64,000 nucleotides of DNA from an uncultured Tateyamaria sp. (lineage in GTDB: Bacteria; Pseudomonadota; Alphaproteobacteria; Rhodobacterales; Rhodobacteraceae): the NCBI RefSeq assembly GCF_947488715.1, contig NZ_CANLAG010000004.1, forward strand, positions 248,001 to 312,000, read 5' to 3'. The notes under the pieces are model-generated. The model searched no databases and had not been told where the DNA came from. It saw only the letters and a program-made list of their open reading frames with translations. Position numbers and translations under genes: made by a program. This document shows, piece by piece, positions 56,897-64,000 of the stretch (positions within the stretch are counted from its first letter, which is position 1; every line of letters starts with the position of its first letter).

Positions 56897-57715
56897 TTGG
56901 GTATACTTAGTAGATTGAAAGAAAAAGTAGCTGGCAAGAAGCTGCGCGAACGAGATTACTATTCCGAAGAATCTCAGCATTTAGTAGACATAGCCGATTT
57001 TCGAAAATTTCCAATATTGGACCTTATTTCGAAAATTGAAATAAAGCTTAATCAACTTGAAAAGCGAACAAACCGAAAATATATTTTTGGCTTCGTTACG
57101 CTGGCAATTCTTTTTGCCTCGATGAATGGTGTGGAGATCGAGATATCTATAATTGGTCTGAAGCTCTCGGGAGTAGCTGATCTCAAGGAATTTACTGTGC
57201 TTGGTCTCGCTGCCATAGGTTTGATTTTTTATAACGATGATGATGACAAAATGATGCTTCAAGAGTTGAGAAAGAACCTATTGAAAAAAAAGTACGGGGA
57301 CGATTTGTACAACATATATAGCCTTGCTATCATGCCGGAAGCAACTGATCGACCAGCTGCCATGACTGGGTATGGCGAAAGGCTGATGGTTGGGGAGTTT
57401 GCCTCAAAACTCGCTGAGTGGAGAAGTTTCGCGGCACTCTCGACTGTTGCTCTAGTTATGATTGGTTTGTGTTATATGTATGCATTCATTCTCTCAAACA
57501 TATGGCTTGAGCCGAATTGGAGTTTTTTTTGGGCGAGGTCCTTGGTGATTTTTGCGGGCCTTATGTTTGCGTTGGAAATGGTTGATGGAATTATTTTCTC
57601 CAATATGAAGCTAGTCTACGTTGATCGAGGAAAGTGGAACGAGTTCCCTTTACTGGATGAAAATGGTGATTTGACTGAGAAAGCAAAGAATATGTTGCGA
57701 GAACTATCAAGCTAA
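56897..57715 (+). CDS. AT-rich orphan membrane protein
   Basis: A 272-residue protein of markedly lower GC content than any neighbour. Start is TTG 56897 with GGAGG at 56886-56890. About four membrane helices are visible (YIFGFVTLAILFASMNG, EFTVLGLAAIGLIFY, FAALSTVALVMIGLCYMY, SLVIFAGLMFALEM), with cytosolic or periplasmic charged parts. I do not recognise it. AT content and lack of relatives suggest horizontal acquisition; it might be a phage-resistance, toxin or transport accessory gene. It is immediately followed by the two-hairpin element copy B. Confidence 0.6.
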   Translation: MGILSRLKEKVAGKKLRERDYYSEESQHLVDIADFRKFPILDLISKIEIKLNQLEKRTNRKYIFGFVTLAILFASMNGVEIEISIIGLKLSGVADLKEFTVLGLAAIGLIFYNDDDDKMMLQELRKNLLKKKYGDDLYNIYSLAIMPEATDRPAAMTGYGERLMVGEFASKLAEWRSFAALSTVALVMIGLCYMYAFILSNIWLEPNWSFFWARSLVIFAGLMFALEMVDGIIFSNMKLVYVDRGKWNEFPLLDENGDLTEKAKNMLRELSS

Positions 57716-57717
57716 CG

Positions 57718-57778
57718 GGCACGGAATCAAGGCCAAAGGCCGCCGTGCCAGCGCCGGACCGCCCCCCGGGCCGGCGCT
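57718..57778 (+). repeat. Two-hairpin element, copy B
   Basis: Hairpin 1: GGCACGG (57718-57724), AATCAA, GGCC-AAA-GGCC, G, CCGTGCC (57743-57749). Hairpin 2: AGCGCCGG (57750-57757), CC-GCCCCCC-GG centre, CCGGCGCT (57771-57778). Compared with copy A, hairpin 1 changes G-C to A-T and G-C to C-G pairs and hairpin 2 changes T-A to G-C, all preserving pairing. It begins 2 bases after the stop of the AT-rich membrane protein gene. Confidence 0.75.
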
Positions 57779-57786
57779 ACGTCACC

Positions 57787-57897
57787 ACCACCACGCCGCC
57801 GAACCAAACTCACTAACATCACAACTATGAATCGCTGCAGCGCAACCCTAGCTGCGCCAACCCGCGGTCCGCCGCTGTCACGGCTCCGCGCTTAACG
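57787..57897 (+). repeat. Imperfect 111-bp direct repeat, copy 1
   Basis: Begins ACCACCACGCCGCC and ends at the CTTAACG. Copy 2 is at 57981-58090; they share GCCGAACCAAACT-like, CATCACAA, AGCTGCGCCAACCCG and TCCGCCGCTGTCACGGCTCC blocks. No open reading frame or transposase is recognisable inside. Confidence 0.6.
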
Positions 57898-57980
57898 GCG
57901 CTACGTCTCCGGGGCTTCGCCCGTCAGCCATTCAAACCGTCCCCCGGACGGTTTGCCGCTACGCGGACCATGGCTGACCC

Positions 57981-58090
57981 ACCACCACGCTGCCGAACCA
58001 AACTTACTAACATCACAACCATAAATCACGCCGCGCACCCGTAGCTGCGCCAACCCGTGGTCCGCCGCTGTCACGGCTCCACGCTCAACG
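57981..58090 (+). repeat. Imperfect 110-bp direct repeat, copy 2
   Basis: Same blocks as copy 1 (57787-57897), separated by 83 bases. The spacer contains AAACCGTCCCCCGGACGGTTT-type inverted halves (near 57934-57954). The repeat pair lies in the non-coding part of the accessory patch after thyX. Confidence 0.6.
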
Positions 58091-58105
58091 ATCCCCGGCC
58101 CTCTC

Positions 58106-58125
58106 ATGCATTGCAAGCAATGCAT
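58106..58125. repeat. 20-base near-palindrome ATGCATTGC/GCAATGCAT
   Basis: Arms ATGCATTGC (58106-58114) and GCAATGCAT (58117-58125) with a 2-base spacer. It could be an operator for a dimeric regulator or a short hairpin. It follows the direct-repeat copy 2. Confidence 0.5.
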
Positions 58126-58661
58126 TGCCGGGCGACGCGCCACCTGCGGTGACGCTGGTCCGGCGCGGCCACGGTTCAGTGCTCTGCCATTCAGACCCCC
58201 TCACACATCGAAGCCCGCCAACGCACCAGCACCGCCAACGCTTGTGCCTTTCCCTGCAAAAAACACGCCAATGCCTTTGCCTGCTTCCTCACAATCCAAA
58301 AACACGCCACCGGCCTCAAAAATGCGCTCCCCGCCGAAGCGGCAACGCCCCATGTTAACCCTTCGCCCGCACCCCGCGCCGTCCCGCATCCAAAACGTAC
58401 AGTTTCCGGCAACATCTGCACATTTTGCCAAAATGGCCCCATGTCGACCGATCCCACCCCCGCGATTTCCGTACAGATTTGGCCCAGAACTGTACGTTTT
58501 CTCGGAATATCCCTGCCAAACCATCGGTCCGGCACCCACAGTCCTATGTGTAAACACAAGGTGCGCTGCCGCCCCTTTTCCCGCAACGGACGCGGATCGT
58601 TTCATCAAAAGTGACCAAACTATTTATCCACAGCGCGTCATAAATCTGTTACGTTTGAAAC
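58126..58661. other. Gene-free region with inverted copies of AAAACGTACAGTT
   Basis: No open frame here is credible; apparent ones are Pro/Ser-rich translations of a C-rich stretch. AAAACGTACAGTT (58392-58404) and AACTGTACGTTTT (58488-58500) are exact reverse complements with a third CGTACAG at 58470-58476 between them. Such spacing would suit a dimeric regulator. The right end holds a perfect DnaA box (58624-58632) and the promoter of the next gene. Confidence 0.45.
58624..58632 (+). promoter_or_regulatory. Consensus DnaA box TTATCCACA
   Basis: The perfect E. coli-type strong DnaA box, 29 bases before the start codon of the gene at 58662. Together with the inverse box before thyX (55925-55933) it brackets the accessory patch. 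One box alone is not an origin. Confidence 0.5.
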
Positions 58662-58943
58662 ATGATCAGAGCAGCGTTTTTGGGCCTCTTTCTGACCGCC
58701 ACGTCAGCCGCGGCCACACCCATCGCAGAGGTCCTCTGCGCGCCCAGTCACGAGATGCAGAAAAAGCTGGAACAGCAGTTCCGGTCGTCCCGCGCGGCCA
58801 CGGGCATGCGCAGTCCGGATGAGATGATGGAAGTGTGGACGGACAAGCGCGGAGATTGGGCCATGGTCGTCCGTTACGCCGGTGGCACATCCTGCATCGT
58901 CGCGATGGGAGAGCATTGGGAAGTCACGGAAAATCCGGCTTAG
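58662..58943 (+). CDS. Small exported protein
   Basis: A 93-residue protein with a signal peptide (AAFLGLFLTATSAAATP) and a mature part containing a CAPSHEMQKKLEQQF segment and a WTDKRGDWAMVV strand pair, resembling small periplasmic proteins of Rhodobacteraceae without known function. One Cys in the mature part lies near the cleavage site and another near the C-terminal CIVAMGEHWEV. It overlaps the following minus-strand gene stop (TTAG, 58940-58943). Confidence 0.68.
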   Translation: MIRAAFLGLFLTATSAAATPIAEVLCAPSHEMQKKLEQQFRSSRAATGMRSPDEMMEVWTDKRGDWAMVVRYAGGTSCIVAMGEHWEVTENPA

Positions 58944-59179
58944 GGGGTGGCGCGGTCCCGCAATTGGGCGACCAGCACGCCGTTCTCGACTTCCCAGGTT
59001 TTCCAGGCGCGATATCCTTCGATCTGTGCCTGTGGTCCGGTCAGGTCCCCGGCGAAATGCGCCTTGACCGCGTGGTAGTGACCCATGCAGCGGGCCCATT
59101 CGGTCGGCGAGGGGAATTGCGTCTCTGCGGTCACTTCGCAGGCATAGTAGAGGGCCAACAGTCGGATCAATTCGGTCAT
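58940..59179 (-). CDS. Small conserved hypothetical protein
   Basis: A 79-residue, alpha-helical protein starting MTELIRLLALYYACEVTAE, with Trp-Ala-Arg-Cys and WKTWEVENGVLVAQL segments; no signal peptide is evident. ATG 59179 gives the compact version; the frame extends 15 codons upstream. Function unknown. Convergent with the preceding gene. Confidence 0.6.
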   Translation of the reverse strand: MTELIRLLALYYACEVTAETQFPSPTEWARCMGHYHAVKAHFAGDLTGPQAQIEGYRAWKTWEVENGVLVAQLRDRATP

Positions 59180-59352
59180 AGCGGTCACCGTTTGTGTCGT
59201 GGAGACTGTTTCCAGCTTAGCCACAAATCCCCAAAATTTGAGTAAATCATGCGCGCGCTGGCGTGAACGGGCAAATTTTCTGGACTTGTGACCCTGTCAC
59301 AGGCATCGTGTGCCCATAGATTTCGTGGTTAACATACCAAACGAGGGAAGAT

Positions 59353-59658
59353 ATGCGTTTTACACGAGTTATCGCCGCCGCAGCGGCTGTGACGGTGTTC
59401 GGAGCCGTTTCGGCGATGGCACAGGGGCAAACGGCTGGTCCAAAGATCTACAGCTATCACAGCACCCACAATTATTGCCCGGCTGGCCTGCAGCCCGTGA
59501 CCATGGACGGCAAAATCTGCTGTGGTCGTCCAAACCAGTCGATCAGCTACCAACAGGCGCTGGCCCATGCCGTTGCCAAGAAAAAGCGGGTCAAGCGCGT
59601 CCGTCACGTACGTCAGACGCATTGCCCCGTCGGCACCAAAGGCTGCACCTTCGACTGA
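59353..59658 (+). CDS. Small exported Cys-containing protein
   Basis: A 101-residue protein with a signal peptide (AAAAAVTVFGAVSAMAQ) and a mature chain with YHSTHNYCPAGLQPVTMDGKICCGRPN, a Cys-spaced pattern I have seen in many Rhodobacteraceae hypothetical proteins, then a basic KKKRVKRVRHVR stretch and a final CPVGTKGC. Four or more Cys suggest disulfides or metal binding in the periplasm. ATG 59353 has GAGGGAAG upstream. Function unknown. Confidence 0.78.
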   Translation: MRFTRVIAAAAAVTVFGAVSAMAQGQTAGPKIYSYHSTHNYCPAGLQPVTMDGKICCGRPNQSISYQQALAHAVAKKKRVKRVRHVRQTHCPVGTKGCTFD

Positions 59659-59681
59659 GCCTGACGGTTTTTTCTGGATTA

Positions 59682-59708
59682 CGGCGCATGGCGAAATGTC
59701 ATGCGCCG
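59682..59708. terminator. Hairpin between convergent genes
   Basis: Arms CGGCGCATG (59682-59690) and CATGCGCCG (59700-59708), loop of 9 bases, between the exported-protein gene and cspA. Lacks a clear T-run on either side, so a bidirectional terminator is only likely. Confidence 0.4.
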
Positions 59709-59727
59709 CAAATATGTGCTGTTGCGA

Positions 59728-59934
59728 TCAGAGCAATTTCAAATCGCCGGCCATCTGACGCCCATCGCGCCCTTCGAGCATCTCAAAGCTGACCTTTTGG
59801 TTGTCGGCAAGCCCGGTCAGACCGGACCTTTCGACGGCTGAAATGTGAACAAAAACGTCCTTGCCGCCCTCGTCAGGGGCGATAAATCCGTAGCCTTTTG
59901 TGGTGTTGAACCACTTCACGGTGCCAGTTGGCAT
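59728..59934 (-). CDS. cspA: Cold-shock-domain protein (CspA family)
   Basis: A 68-residue RNA- and DNA-binding protein with both RNP motifs: GTVKWFNTTKGYGFI and DVFVHISAV. Such proteins melt RNA structure at low temperature or act as general RNA chaperones. ATG 59934 is preceded by a perfect AGGAGG. Upstream frame extension is not used. Length is typical. Confidence 0.95.
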   Translation of the reverse strand: MPTGTVKWFNTTKGYGFIAPDEGGKDVFVHISAVERSGLTGLADNQKVSFEMLEGRDGRQMAGDLKLL

Positions 59935-60119
59935 ATCCCGTGCCTCCTTTTGCATTGCAGTCTGTCCCGCACGCGGGCCGTCACTGCGCCAGCCCGTGCT
60001 TTGATGCATCACGCGCCGCCGCCAGTTTAAAAGATTGCGCAGATGGCTTGAAAATCAAGTCAGAGGACATTCAAAGGGGCGTGCGTGCTGTATTATTCAA
60101 CGAAATCGTGAGGGATGTT

Positions 60120-60437
60120 ATGGAAATATACGGTTTGAAAACCTGCGATACGTGCCGAAAGGCGATCAAGGCCTTGCCGCAAGCGCGATTTGTCGATGTC
60201 CGATCAGAAGGTGTGCCGGACGCGGTTATGGCGGCCGCACGTGACACCTTTGGCGATGCGTTGGTCAACACCCGTTCGACCACGTGGCGCGGCCTCGATG
60301 AGGCGGCGCGGCGGGGGACACCAGAGGCGTTGTTGTCTGAACATCCGACGCTGATGAAACGCCCCTTGATCGCGGATGGCGACCGCCTGTTTCTGGGGTG
60401 GACCAAAGATGTGCAGGCGGCCCTGGGCGTGACCTAG
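60120..60437 (+). CDS. ArsC/Spx-family thioredoxin-fold protein
   Basis: A 105-residue protein of the YffB/ArsC/Spx group: YGLKTCDTCRKAIKAL contains the redox CxxC (CDTC), then FVDVRSEGV and the conserved MKRPLI cis-Pro-Leu region. No arsenate-specific Arg triad is obvious, so arsenate reduction is uncertain; some members bind thiols or RNA polymerase. ATG 60120 with GAGGGATG upstream. Its stop shares CTAG with the DoxX gene (60434-60437). Confidence 0.82.
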   Translation: MEIYGLKTCDTCRKAIKALPQARFVDVRSEGVPDAVMAAARDTFGDALVNTRSTTWRGLDEAARRGTPEALLSEHPTLMKRPLIADGDRLFLGWTKDVQAALGVT

Positions 60438-60991
60438 GCCGCAGGTGCGCGCGGTTTGAGGGCGCGGTCAAACGACAGCGGACCCGCTCCCTTGACCACC
60501 AACACGATCAGCAGGAACACCCAGAGCGACCGCTGGTCCATGATCAGGCTGTTTGAAGGCGCGTCAAACCATGCGCCCAGCACCAAACCGTCCCCCCATT
60601 TGTCGTGGCCATTCAGATCGGTCAGCGATTGCACAACGATGAATACAATCATCGCAAGCGAGGACAGCCGGGTCAAAAGCCCCACGATGATCAACAATGG
60701 CAGAATGAACTCTGCGACGGTGCCAACGGTCACGACAGCCCAATGATAGAAACTCAGCTGGGTGGTGTCATAGCCCACCGCCTCCATCGCCTTGGGGAAA
60801 ATCTGCGCATATGCGCCGAGCGAGGGTTGGAAAATGCCCAGCACCCCATCGCCCAATTTGGTCATCCCCGACACCCAGAAATACGCGGCCAGCACTGCGG
60901 CAAAGAGAAAGCGCGCCAGTGTGGGCAGGATCCAATCGTTGCGATCGAGCGGGGCAAACAGGGATGTGTGCAGGCGGGACAAGGCGGTCAT
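60434..60991 (-). CDS. DoxX-family membrane protein of the bufferin operon
   Basis: A 185-residue inner-membrane protein with four helices: LPTLARFLFAAVLAAYFWVSG, FYHWAVVTVGTVAEFILPLLIIVGLLTRL, the next pair, and the typical DoxX motif AEFILPLLIIVGLLTRLSSLAMI. It is the last gene of the bufA-bufB-bufC-doxX run; DoxX proteins are common companions of bufferin loci and are thought to interact with the membrane electron chain. It starts 3 bases past the bufC stop. Role in bufferin production is not established. Confidence 0.85.
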   Translation of the reverse strand: MTALSRLHTSLFAPLDRNDWILPTLARFLFAAVLAAYFWVSGMTKLGDGVLGIFQPSLGAYAQIFPKAMEAVGYDTTQLSFYHWAVVTVGTVAEFILPLLIIVGLLTRLSSLAMIVFIVVQSLTDLNGHDKWGDGLVLGAWFDAPSNSLIMDQRSLWVFLLIVLVVKGAGPLSFDRALKPRAPAA

Positions 60992-60994
60992 AAG

Positions 60995-61753
60995 TCAATC
61001 CTTCGGCGTGGTGATGTCGGCGATACAGCCCTGTTGCAACAACAGGGTCAGAAGCGGTGTGAGGTCAAAATCGGGGTCTATGCTGGCGGCGGCATCCTGA
61101 GCACCGGCCAAGGTGTTGCCGTCTTGCGTCGCCGCAACCCAAGCGGCCTGTGCCGTGGTGAGCGGGAAAGGCGCTGGGTCAAAAAGGCGGCGCGCCACGA
61201 GCACGGGTTGCGCGATGGCGCGCGGTTTGTCGGCACCTGCCTGCATGTTGTAGCGCCAGATATCAAAAAGCGGCCATTGCGAGGGAACCAGTTGGACAGC
61301 AGGCGCAAGGCGCAGGGTTGATGCCATCAGGCGGTCAGGCGTGATCTGCGACAGTCTTTCGGCGTCAAAGGGGGCCACGTCACCTGCATGATAAGCACGG
61401 CGCATTGCCAGTTCCAGGTGCGCCACGTCCGGCAGATAGCCGATATGGGCCAGCGGCTGAAACGCGGCCAGAAACTCCGGCATGTCCACACCATAGTGCA
61501 TCATCATCGGCGTTCGCGGCGGGTGCGCCCGCGCATAGAGACGGGCTAGTGACGCAAAGTTTTCGTCGCCCAACAGCTTTTCGAGAACCGGAAAGGCCGA
61601 CCGCAAGGCTTCGGTCAATGCCACGGTGACGTTGTTGCGGTAGACCGCAAAGCGTTTTTCAGTCGGCTGCCCATCGGCGCCGACGAGACCCTCGGGCACG
61701 GAGCGTTCAGGGTCAAGAAGTGCGGCCCGAAACTGTGATTGAACGCCGGACAT
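60995..61753 (-). CDS. bufC: Bufferin partner protein (BufC, DUF2063/HvfC family)
   Basis: A 252-residue protein. The N-terminal DUF2063 part (residues 1-90) contains RFAVYRNNVTVALTEALRSAFPVLEKLLGDENF and HPPRTPMMM, the HvfC signature, and the second half is a beta-rich partner domain (LVPSQWPLFDIWRYNMQA). In known bufferin systems BufC binds precursor and helps the MNIO enzyme BufB. ATG 61753 (MSGVQSQF) lies 4 bases after the bufB stop. Acts in the cytosol. Confidence 0.87.
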   Translation of the reverse strand: MSGVQSQFRAALLDPERSVPEGLVGADGQPTEKRFAVYRNNVTVALTEALRSAFPVLEKLLGDENFASLARLYARAHPPRTPMMMHYGVDMPEFLAAFQPLAHIGYLPDVAHLELAMRRAYHAGDVAPFDAERLSQITPDRLMASTLRLAPAVQLVPSQWPLFDIWRYNMQAGADKPRAIAQPVLVARRLFDPAPFPLTTAQAAWVAATQDGNTLAGAQDAAASIDPDFDLTPLLTLLLQQGCIADITTPKD

Positions 61754-61757
61754 GAGG

Positions 61758-62621
61758 TTACGATCCAGCGGTTGCGCTCTGCAACGCCAGTGCGGCGCGT
61801 TCGGCCTCGGCTTGCAGGATTGGCCATTCAGGTACGTCGTTGTCCCATTCCACCAGAACAGGCGCGGGCCCGGTGCGCTGTAGGGTATGGCGCAAAAGGT
61901 CCCAGACTGGTTCGGCGGTTTTGCGGCCGTGGCTGTCAATCAACAGCGGCGCACCCTGATCGTCGTGGTCATGGTCATGGCCGCCGACATGGATTTCCCC
62001 AACGGCGTCAATGGGGTAGGCATCGACGTAGCCTTGGGGCGTGTAGTCGAGATTGGTGGCGGAGATAAACACGTTGTTCACATCGAGCAGCAGCCCACAC
62101 CCGGTACGACGGACCAACTCGGCCAGGAAATCCGTCTCGGACCACGTGCTTTGTGAGAAGGCGAGGTAGCTCGATGGGTTTTCCAAGAGCAGGCGACGAC
62201 CCAGCCGTGTTTGCACCTGGTCGATATGTTCGGCCACACGCGCGAGGGTCGCGTCGGTGTAGGGCAGGGGCAGCAAGTCGTCGAGAAACTCGGCGCCGTG
62301 GGTGGACCAAGCAAGGTGTTCGGAAAAGCTTGCCGGTTCCAACCAGTCCAGCAAGTGTGCCAGCCGGGTCAGGTGGTCCTGATCAAGAGGCTGTTCACCG
62401 CCGATCGACAGGCCAACGCCGTGTACGGACACCGAAAACTGATCGCGCAGGGCGCGCAGTTGCGCGTGGGGGCGACCGCCGTCGCCCATGTAGTTTTCGG
62501 CGTGCACTTCGATCCATTTGACGGGACCCGGATCGTCACGCAAAGCATTGAAATGCTGCGCTTTGTAGCCAACGCCGGGTGCTGCTGGCAGGCGGGGAGG
62601 GGTCAGTGTCGCGTCCAGCAT
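61758..62621 (-). CDS. bufB: Multinuclear non-heme iron oxidase of the bufferin system (BufB, DUF692)
   Basis: A 287-residue DUF692/MNIO enzyme that modifies Cys of the BufA precursor. The metal ligands look intact in order: [59 protein letters not shown], and [12 protein letters not shown] 62621 gives [12 protein letters not shown]. The enzyme requires iron and oxygen in characterised members; in bufferin systems it makes heterocycles from core Cys, which then bind copper. Surrounding bufA and bufC genes fix the assignment. Confidence 0.92.
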   Translation of the reverse strand: MLDATLTPPRLPAAPGVGYKAQHFNALRDDPGPVKWIEVHAENYMGDGGRPHAQLRALRDQFSVSVHGVGLSIGGEQPLDQDHLTRLAHLLDWLEPASFSEHLAWSTHGAEFLDDLLPLPYTDATLARVAEHIDQVQTRLGRRLLLENPSSYLAFSQSTWSETDFLAELVRRTGCGLLLDVNNVFISATNLDYTPQGYVDAYPIDAVGEIHVGGHDHDHDDQGAPLLIDSHGRKTAEPVWDLLRHTLQRTGPAPVLVEWDNDVPEWPILQAEAERAALALQSATAGS

Positions 62622-62681
62622 GTCGAGGCTCCTGGCGGTGGGAGTGCTGCGCCACAACGGGGCGGCGCAGCGCGGTCCGCA

Positions 62682-62987
62682 TCAGGCGGGCAGGTCGCGG
62701 GTCAGTTCTTCGAGCGAACCGGTGCGTGCGGTGCCATCCGCCATTTGGGGCAGGTCGATTTCCGCGCATGTACCAGCGTCAACAAGGGTCCAAGCGTTGC
62801 CTTGGTAGTCCACAGTCGATGTGCCGGCGCAGGTGGTACCCGGTCCGGCGGCGCAGTCGTTTTCGCCTGCGAGCGAGATGCCATAGCATTTTTCCTTGGC
62901 GGCGGCTTCGGCGCTTGTGGCTGTGTGGGCGGTCATCGCGGCGGCGACGGCACCGACGATTGCTACTGTCTTCATGGTCTTCGACAT
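62682..62987 (-). CDS. bufA: Bufferin precursor (BufA1, DUF2282)
   Basis: A 101-residue ribosomal peptide precursor. The signal peptide reads up to about TATSAEA; the mature chain begins [18 protein letters not shown] and has four Cys at residues 34, 45, 53 and 74, the BufA1 pattern, with the conserved WTLVDAGTC block. Family knowledge: Cys are oxidised by BufB and the product binds copper, protecting the cell. ATG 62987 with AGGGA upstream. It heads a four-gene operon. The leader serves as a signal peptide rather than a cleaved RiPP leader only. Confidence 0.88.
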   Translation of the reverse strand: MSKTMKTVAIVGAVAAAMTAHTATSAEAAAKEKCYGISLAGENDCAAGPGTTCAGTSTVDYQGNAWTLVDAGTCAEIDLPQMADGTARTGSLEELTRDLPA

Positions 62988-63103
62988 CTTCAACGTCCCT
63001 TTCGGATATCGGTTACAATACGGTCGTGCGCTTTACATAGGGCACCATGTTCCAAAGTTACCACCCACGCAGGGCTGTGTCACAGAGGCGTTATCAGATG
63101 TCA

Positions 63104-63138
63104 GCAAAAAGGCCGGAATTTGCGTAAATTCCGGCCTT
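63104..63138 (-). terminator. Rho-independent terminator after thrS
   Basis: On the minus strand, AAGGCCGGAATTT pairs perfectly with AAATTCCGGCCTT around an ACGC loop, followed by TTTTTGCTGA. It lies about 40 bases past the thrS stop and 117 bases before bufA, so bufA must start from its own promoter. Confidence 0.9.
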
Positions 63139-63178
63139 GCTGTGCGGTGTCATAGGCGCTCGCGGGGGTGAAACCGCG

Positions 63179-64000
63179 TCAGCGCAGGTCTGGTGGCGTG
63201 GCTTCCAGTCCCAATGTTTCAGTGATGTCTGCCAACGACTGCACGCTGGTTTGCTTTTCGCCCAACCGACGGACAGAGACGGTGCGTTCCTCGACCTCGC
63301 GCGCGCCAACGGCGAGGATCACGGGCACCTTGCCGACCGAGTGTTCGCGGACCTTGTAGTTGATCTTTTCGTTGCGGATATCCGCCTCGACTCGGACACC
63401 AGCGGCGCGCAGTGTCTCGACCACTTCGGCCACGTAATCGTCGGCCTCTGACGTGATTGAGGCCACAACCACCTGCCGGGGTGCGATCCAGAACGGCAGT
63501 TTGCCAGCGTGTTCCTCGATCAGAATGCCGATGAACCGCTCGAACGAGCCAAGGCAGGCGCGGTGCAGCATCACGGGGCGGTGCTTGGCGCCGTCGGCCC
63601 CGATATAGGTCGCGTCCAGACGCTCAGGCAGAACAAAGTCGACCTGGTGGGTGCCGCATTGCCAGTCACGCCCAATGGCGTCGGTCAGCACAAACTCCAG
63701 CTTGGGGCCGTAGAATGCGCCTTCGCCGGGGTTCAATTCTGGTTCGATACCCGCCGCGCGGGTCGCGGCCAAAAGTGCGGTTTCGGCCTTGTCCCAAATC
63801 TCGTCCGACCCGGACCGCTGTTCCGGCCGGTCGGAAAACTTCACGCGGAAGCTTTCGAACCCGAGGTCTTTGTACACGCTGGTCAGGTAGTCGATGTAGA
63901 CGGCGGTTTCTTCTTCGATCTGGTCCTCGCGGCAGAAGATGTGACCATCGTCCTGGGTAAAGCCGCGCACCCGCATGATGCCGTGCAGCGCGCCCGACGG
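63179..64000 (-). CDS. thrS: Threonyl-tRNA synthetase, C-terminal part
   Basis: Charges tRNA-Thr. The gene runs off the right edge; 273 C-terminal residues are present. Motif 2 is at [23 protein letters not shown], with zinc-site His in the DAHIF-like part, then [16 protein letters not shown], motif 3 [17 protein letters not shown], and the C-terminal anticodon-binding domain. It reads on the minus strand and is followed by a strong terminator. Start and editing domain lie outside the window. Confidence 0.95.
   Translation of the reverse strand, partial: PSGALHGIMRVRGFTQDDGHIFCREDQIEEETAVYIDYLTSVYKDLGFESFRVKFSDRPEQRSGSDEIWDKAETALLAATRAAGIEPELNPGEGAFYGPKLEFVLTDAIGRDWQCGTHQVDFVLPERLDATYIGADGAKHRPVMLHRACLGSFERFIGILIEEHAGKLPFWIAPRQVVVASITSEADDYVAEVVETLRAAGVRVEADIRNEKINYKVREHSVGKVPVILAVGAREVEERTVSVRRLGEKQTSVQSLADITETLGLEATPPDLR

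Noticed and set aside
58106-58822. 239-codon plus-strand frame across the accessory patch
   Set aside because: Pro/Ser/Arg-rich composition, no ribosome site and overlaps the start of a better-supported gene.
62988-63100. SigF-type promoter (GTAACC-N16-CGAA) before bufA
   Set aside because: GTAACC exists but the CGAA lies only 6 bases away, and another GTAAC has no suitable partner, so the known Caulobacter motif is not matched.

Overview
The window reads as chromosomal DNA of a marine alphaproteobacterium of the Rhodobacteraceae (Roseobacter group). It is GC-rich throughout, and it carries the propionyl-CoA carboxylase / methylmalonyl-CoA mutase locus with a PccR-type short-chain acyl-CoA regulator, choline-to-betaine genes, a short bacterial-type ProS, thyX and many protein families (DUF6497, DUF2937, DUF1194, DUF4174, LdtR-like) typical of that family. 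Genus cannot be told from the sequence alone.

Layout. 1-2.6 kb: end of betB and complete betA (glycine betaine synthesis). 2.7-17.4 kb: propionyl-CoA assimilation. pccR, a divergent MFS efflux gene, pccB, a chain of overlapping small genes (a Cys-rich/RidA fusion, an unknown, a cupin, DUF6497), three tiny lipoproteins, pccA, a sulfotransferase-like gene and the B12-dependent mutase, closed by a strong terminator. Two arrays of TTTGCA repeats lie upstream of pccR and pccB and look like the PccR operators. 17.4-21.5 kb: an exported tail-collar protein and a compact run of cytosolic enzymes. 21.5-27.6 kb: perM-hdaA-ppk-lipoprotein-ppx on the minus strand (polyphosphate metabolism and replication control). 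27.9-32.7 kb: proS, a serine hydrolase, DUF2937, lolC/E and lolD. 32.8-37.3 kb: an RTX-like protein with an internal duplication, an Ldh-family oxidoreductase, small membrane and lipoproteins, a PaaI thioesterase and a 26-residue membrane peptide gene. 37.3-38.4 kb: an accessory patch with a HEPN-like gene coupled to parE. 38.4-46.5 kb: parE, three alpha/beta hydrolases, DUF1007 plus a His-rich NicO metal exporter, and MATE. 46.6-53.3 kb: a large RTX protein, aspartate aminotransferase, sdhE, an LdtR-like regulator, twin DUF1194 genes and gloA. 53.4-55.7 kb: a Slam-type outer-membrane translocon next to a lipoprotein that is its likely cargo. 55.9-58.7 kb: thyX, then a second AT-richer accessory patch. 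58.7-64 kb: small genes, cspA, an ArsC/Spx-like gene, a bufferin-type RiPP operon (bufA, MNIO bufB, bufC, DoxX) and the end of thrS.

The observations most worth follow-up are the bufferin operon, the Slam/lipoprotein pair, a two-hairpin element present twice with compensatory base changes and in each case next to an AT-rich orphan gene, the TTTGCA operator arrays, the Cys-rich/RidA fusion inside the pcc operon, and the repeated use of a shared CTAG by convergent gene pairs.
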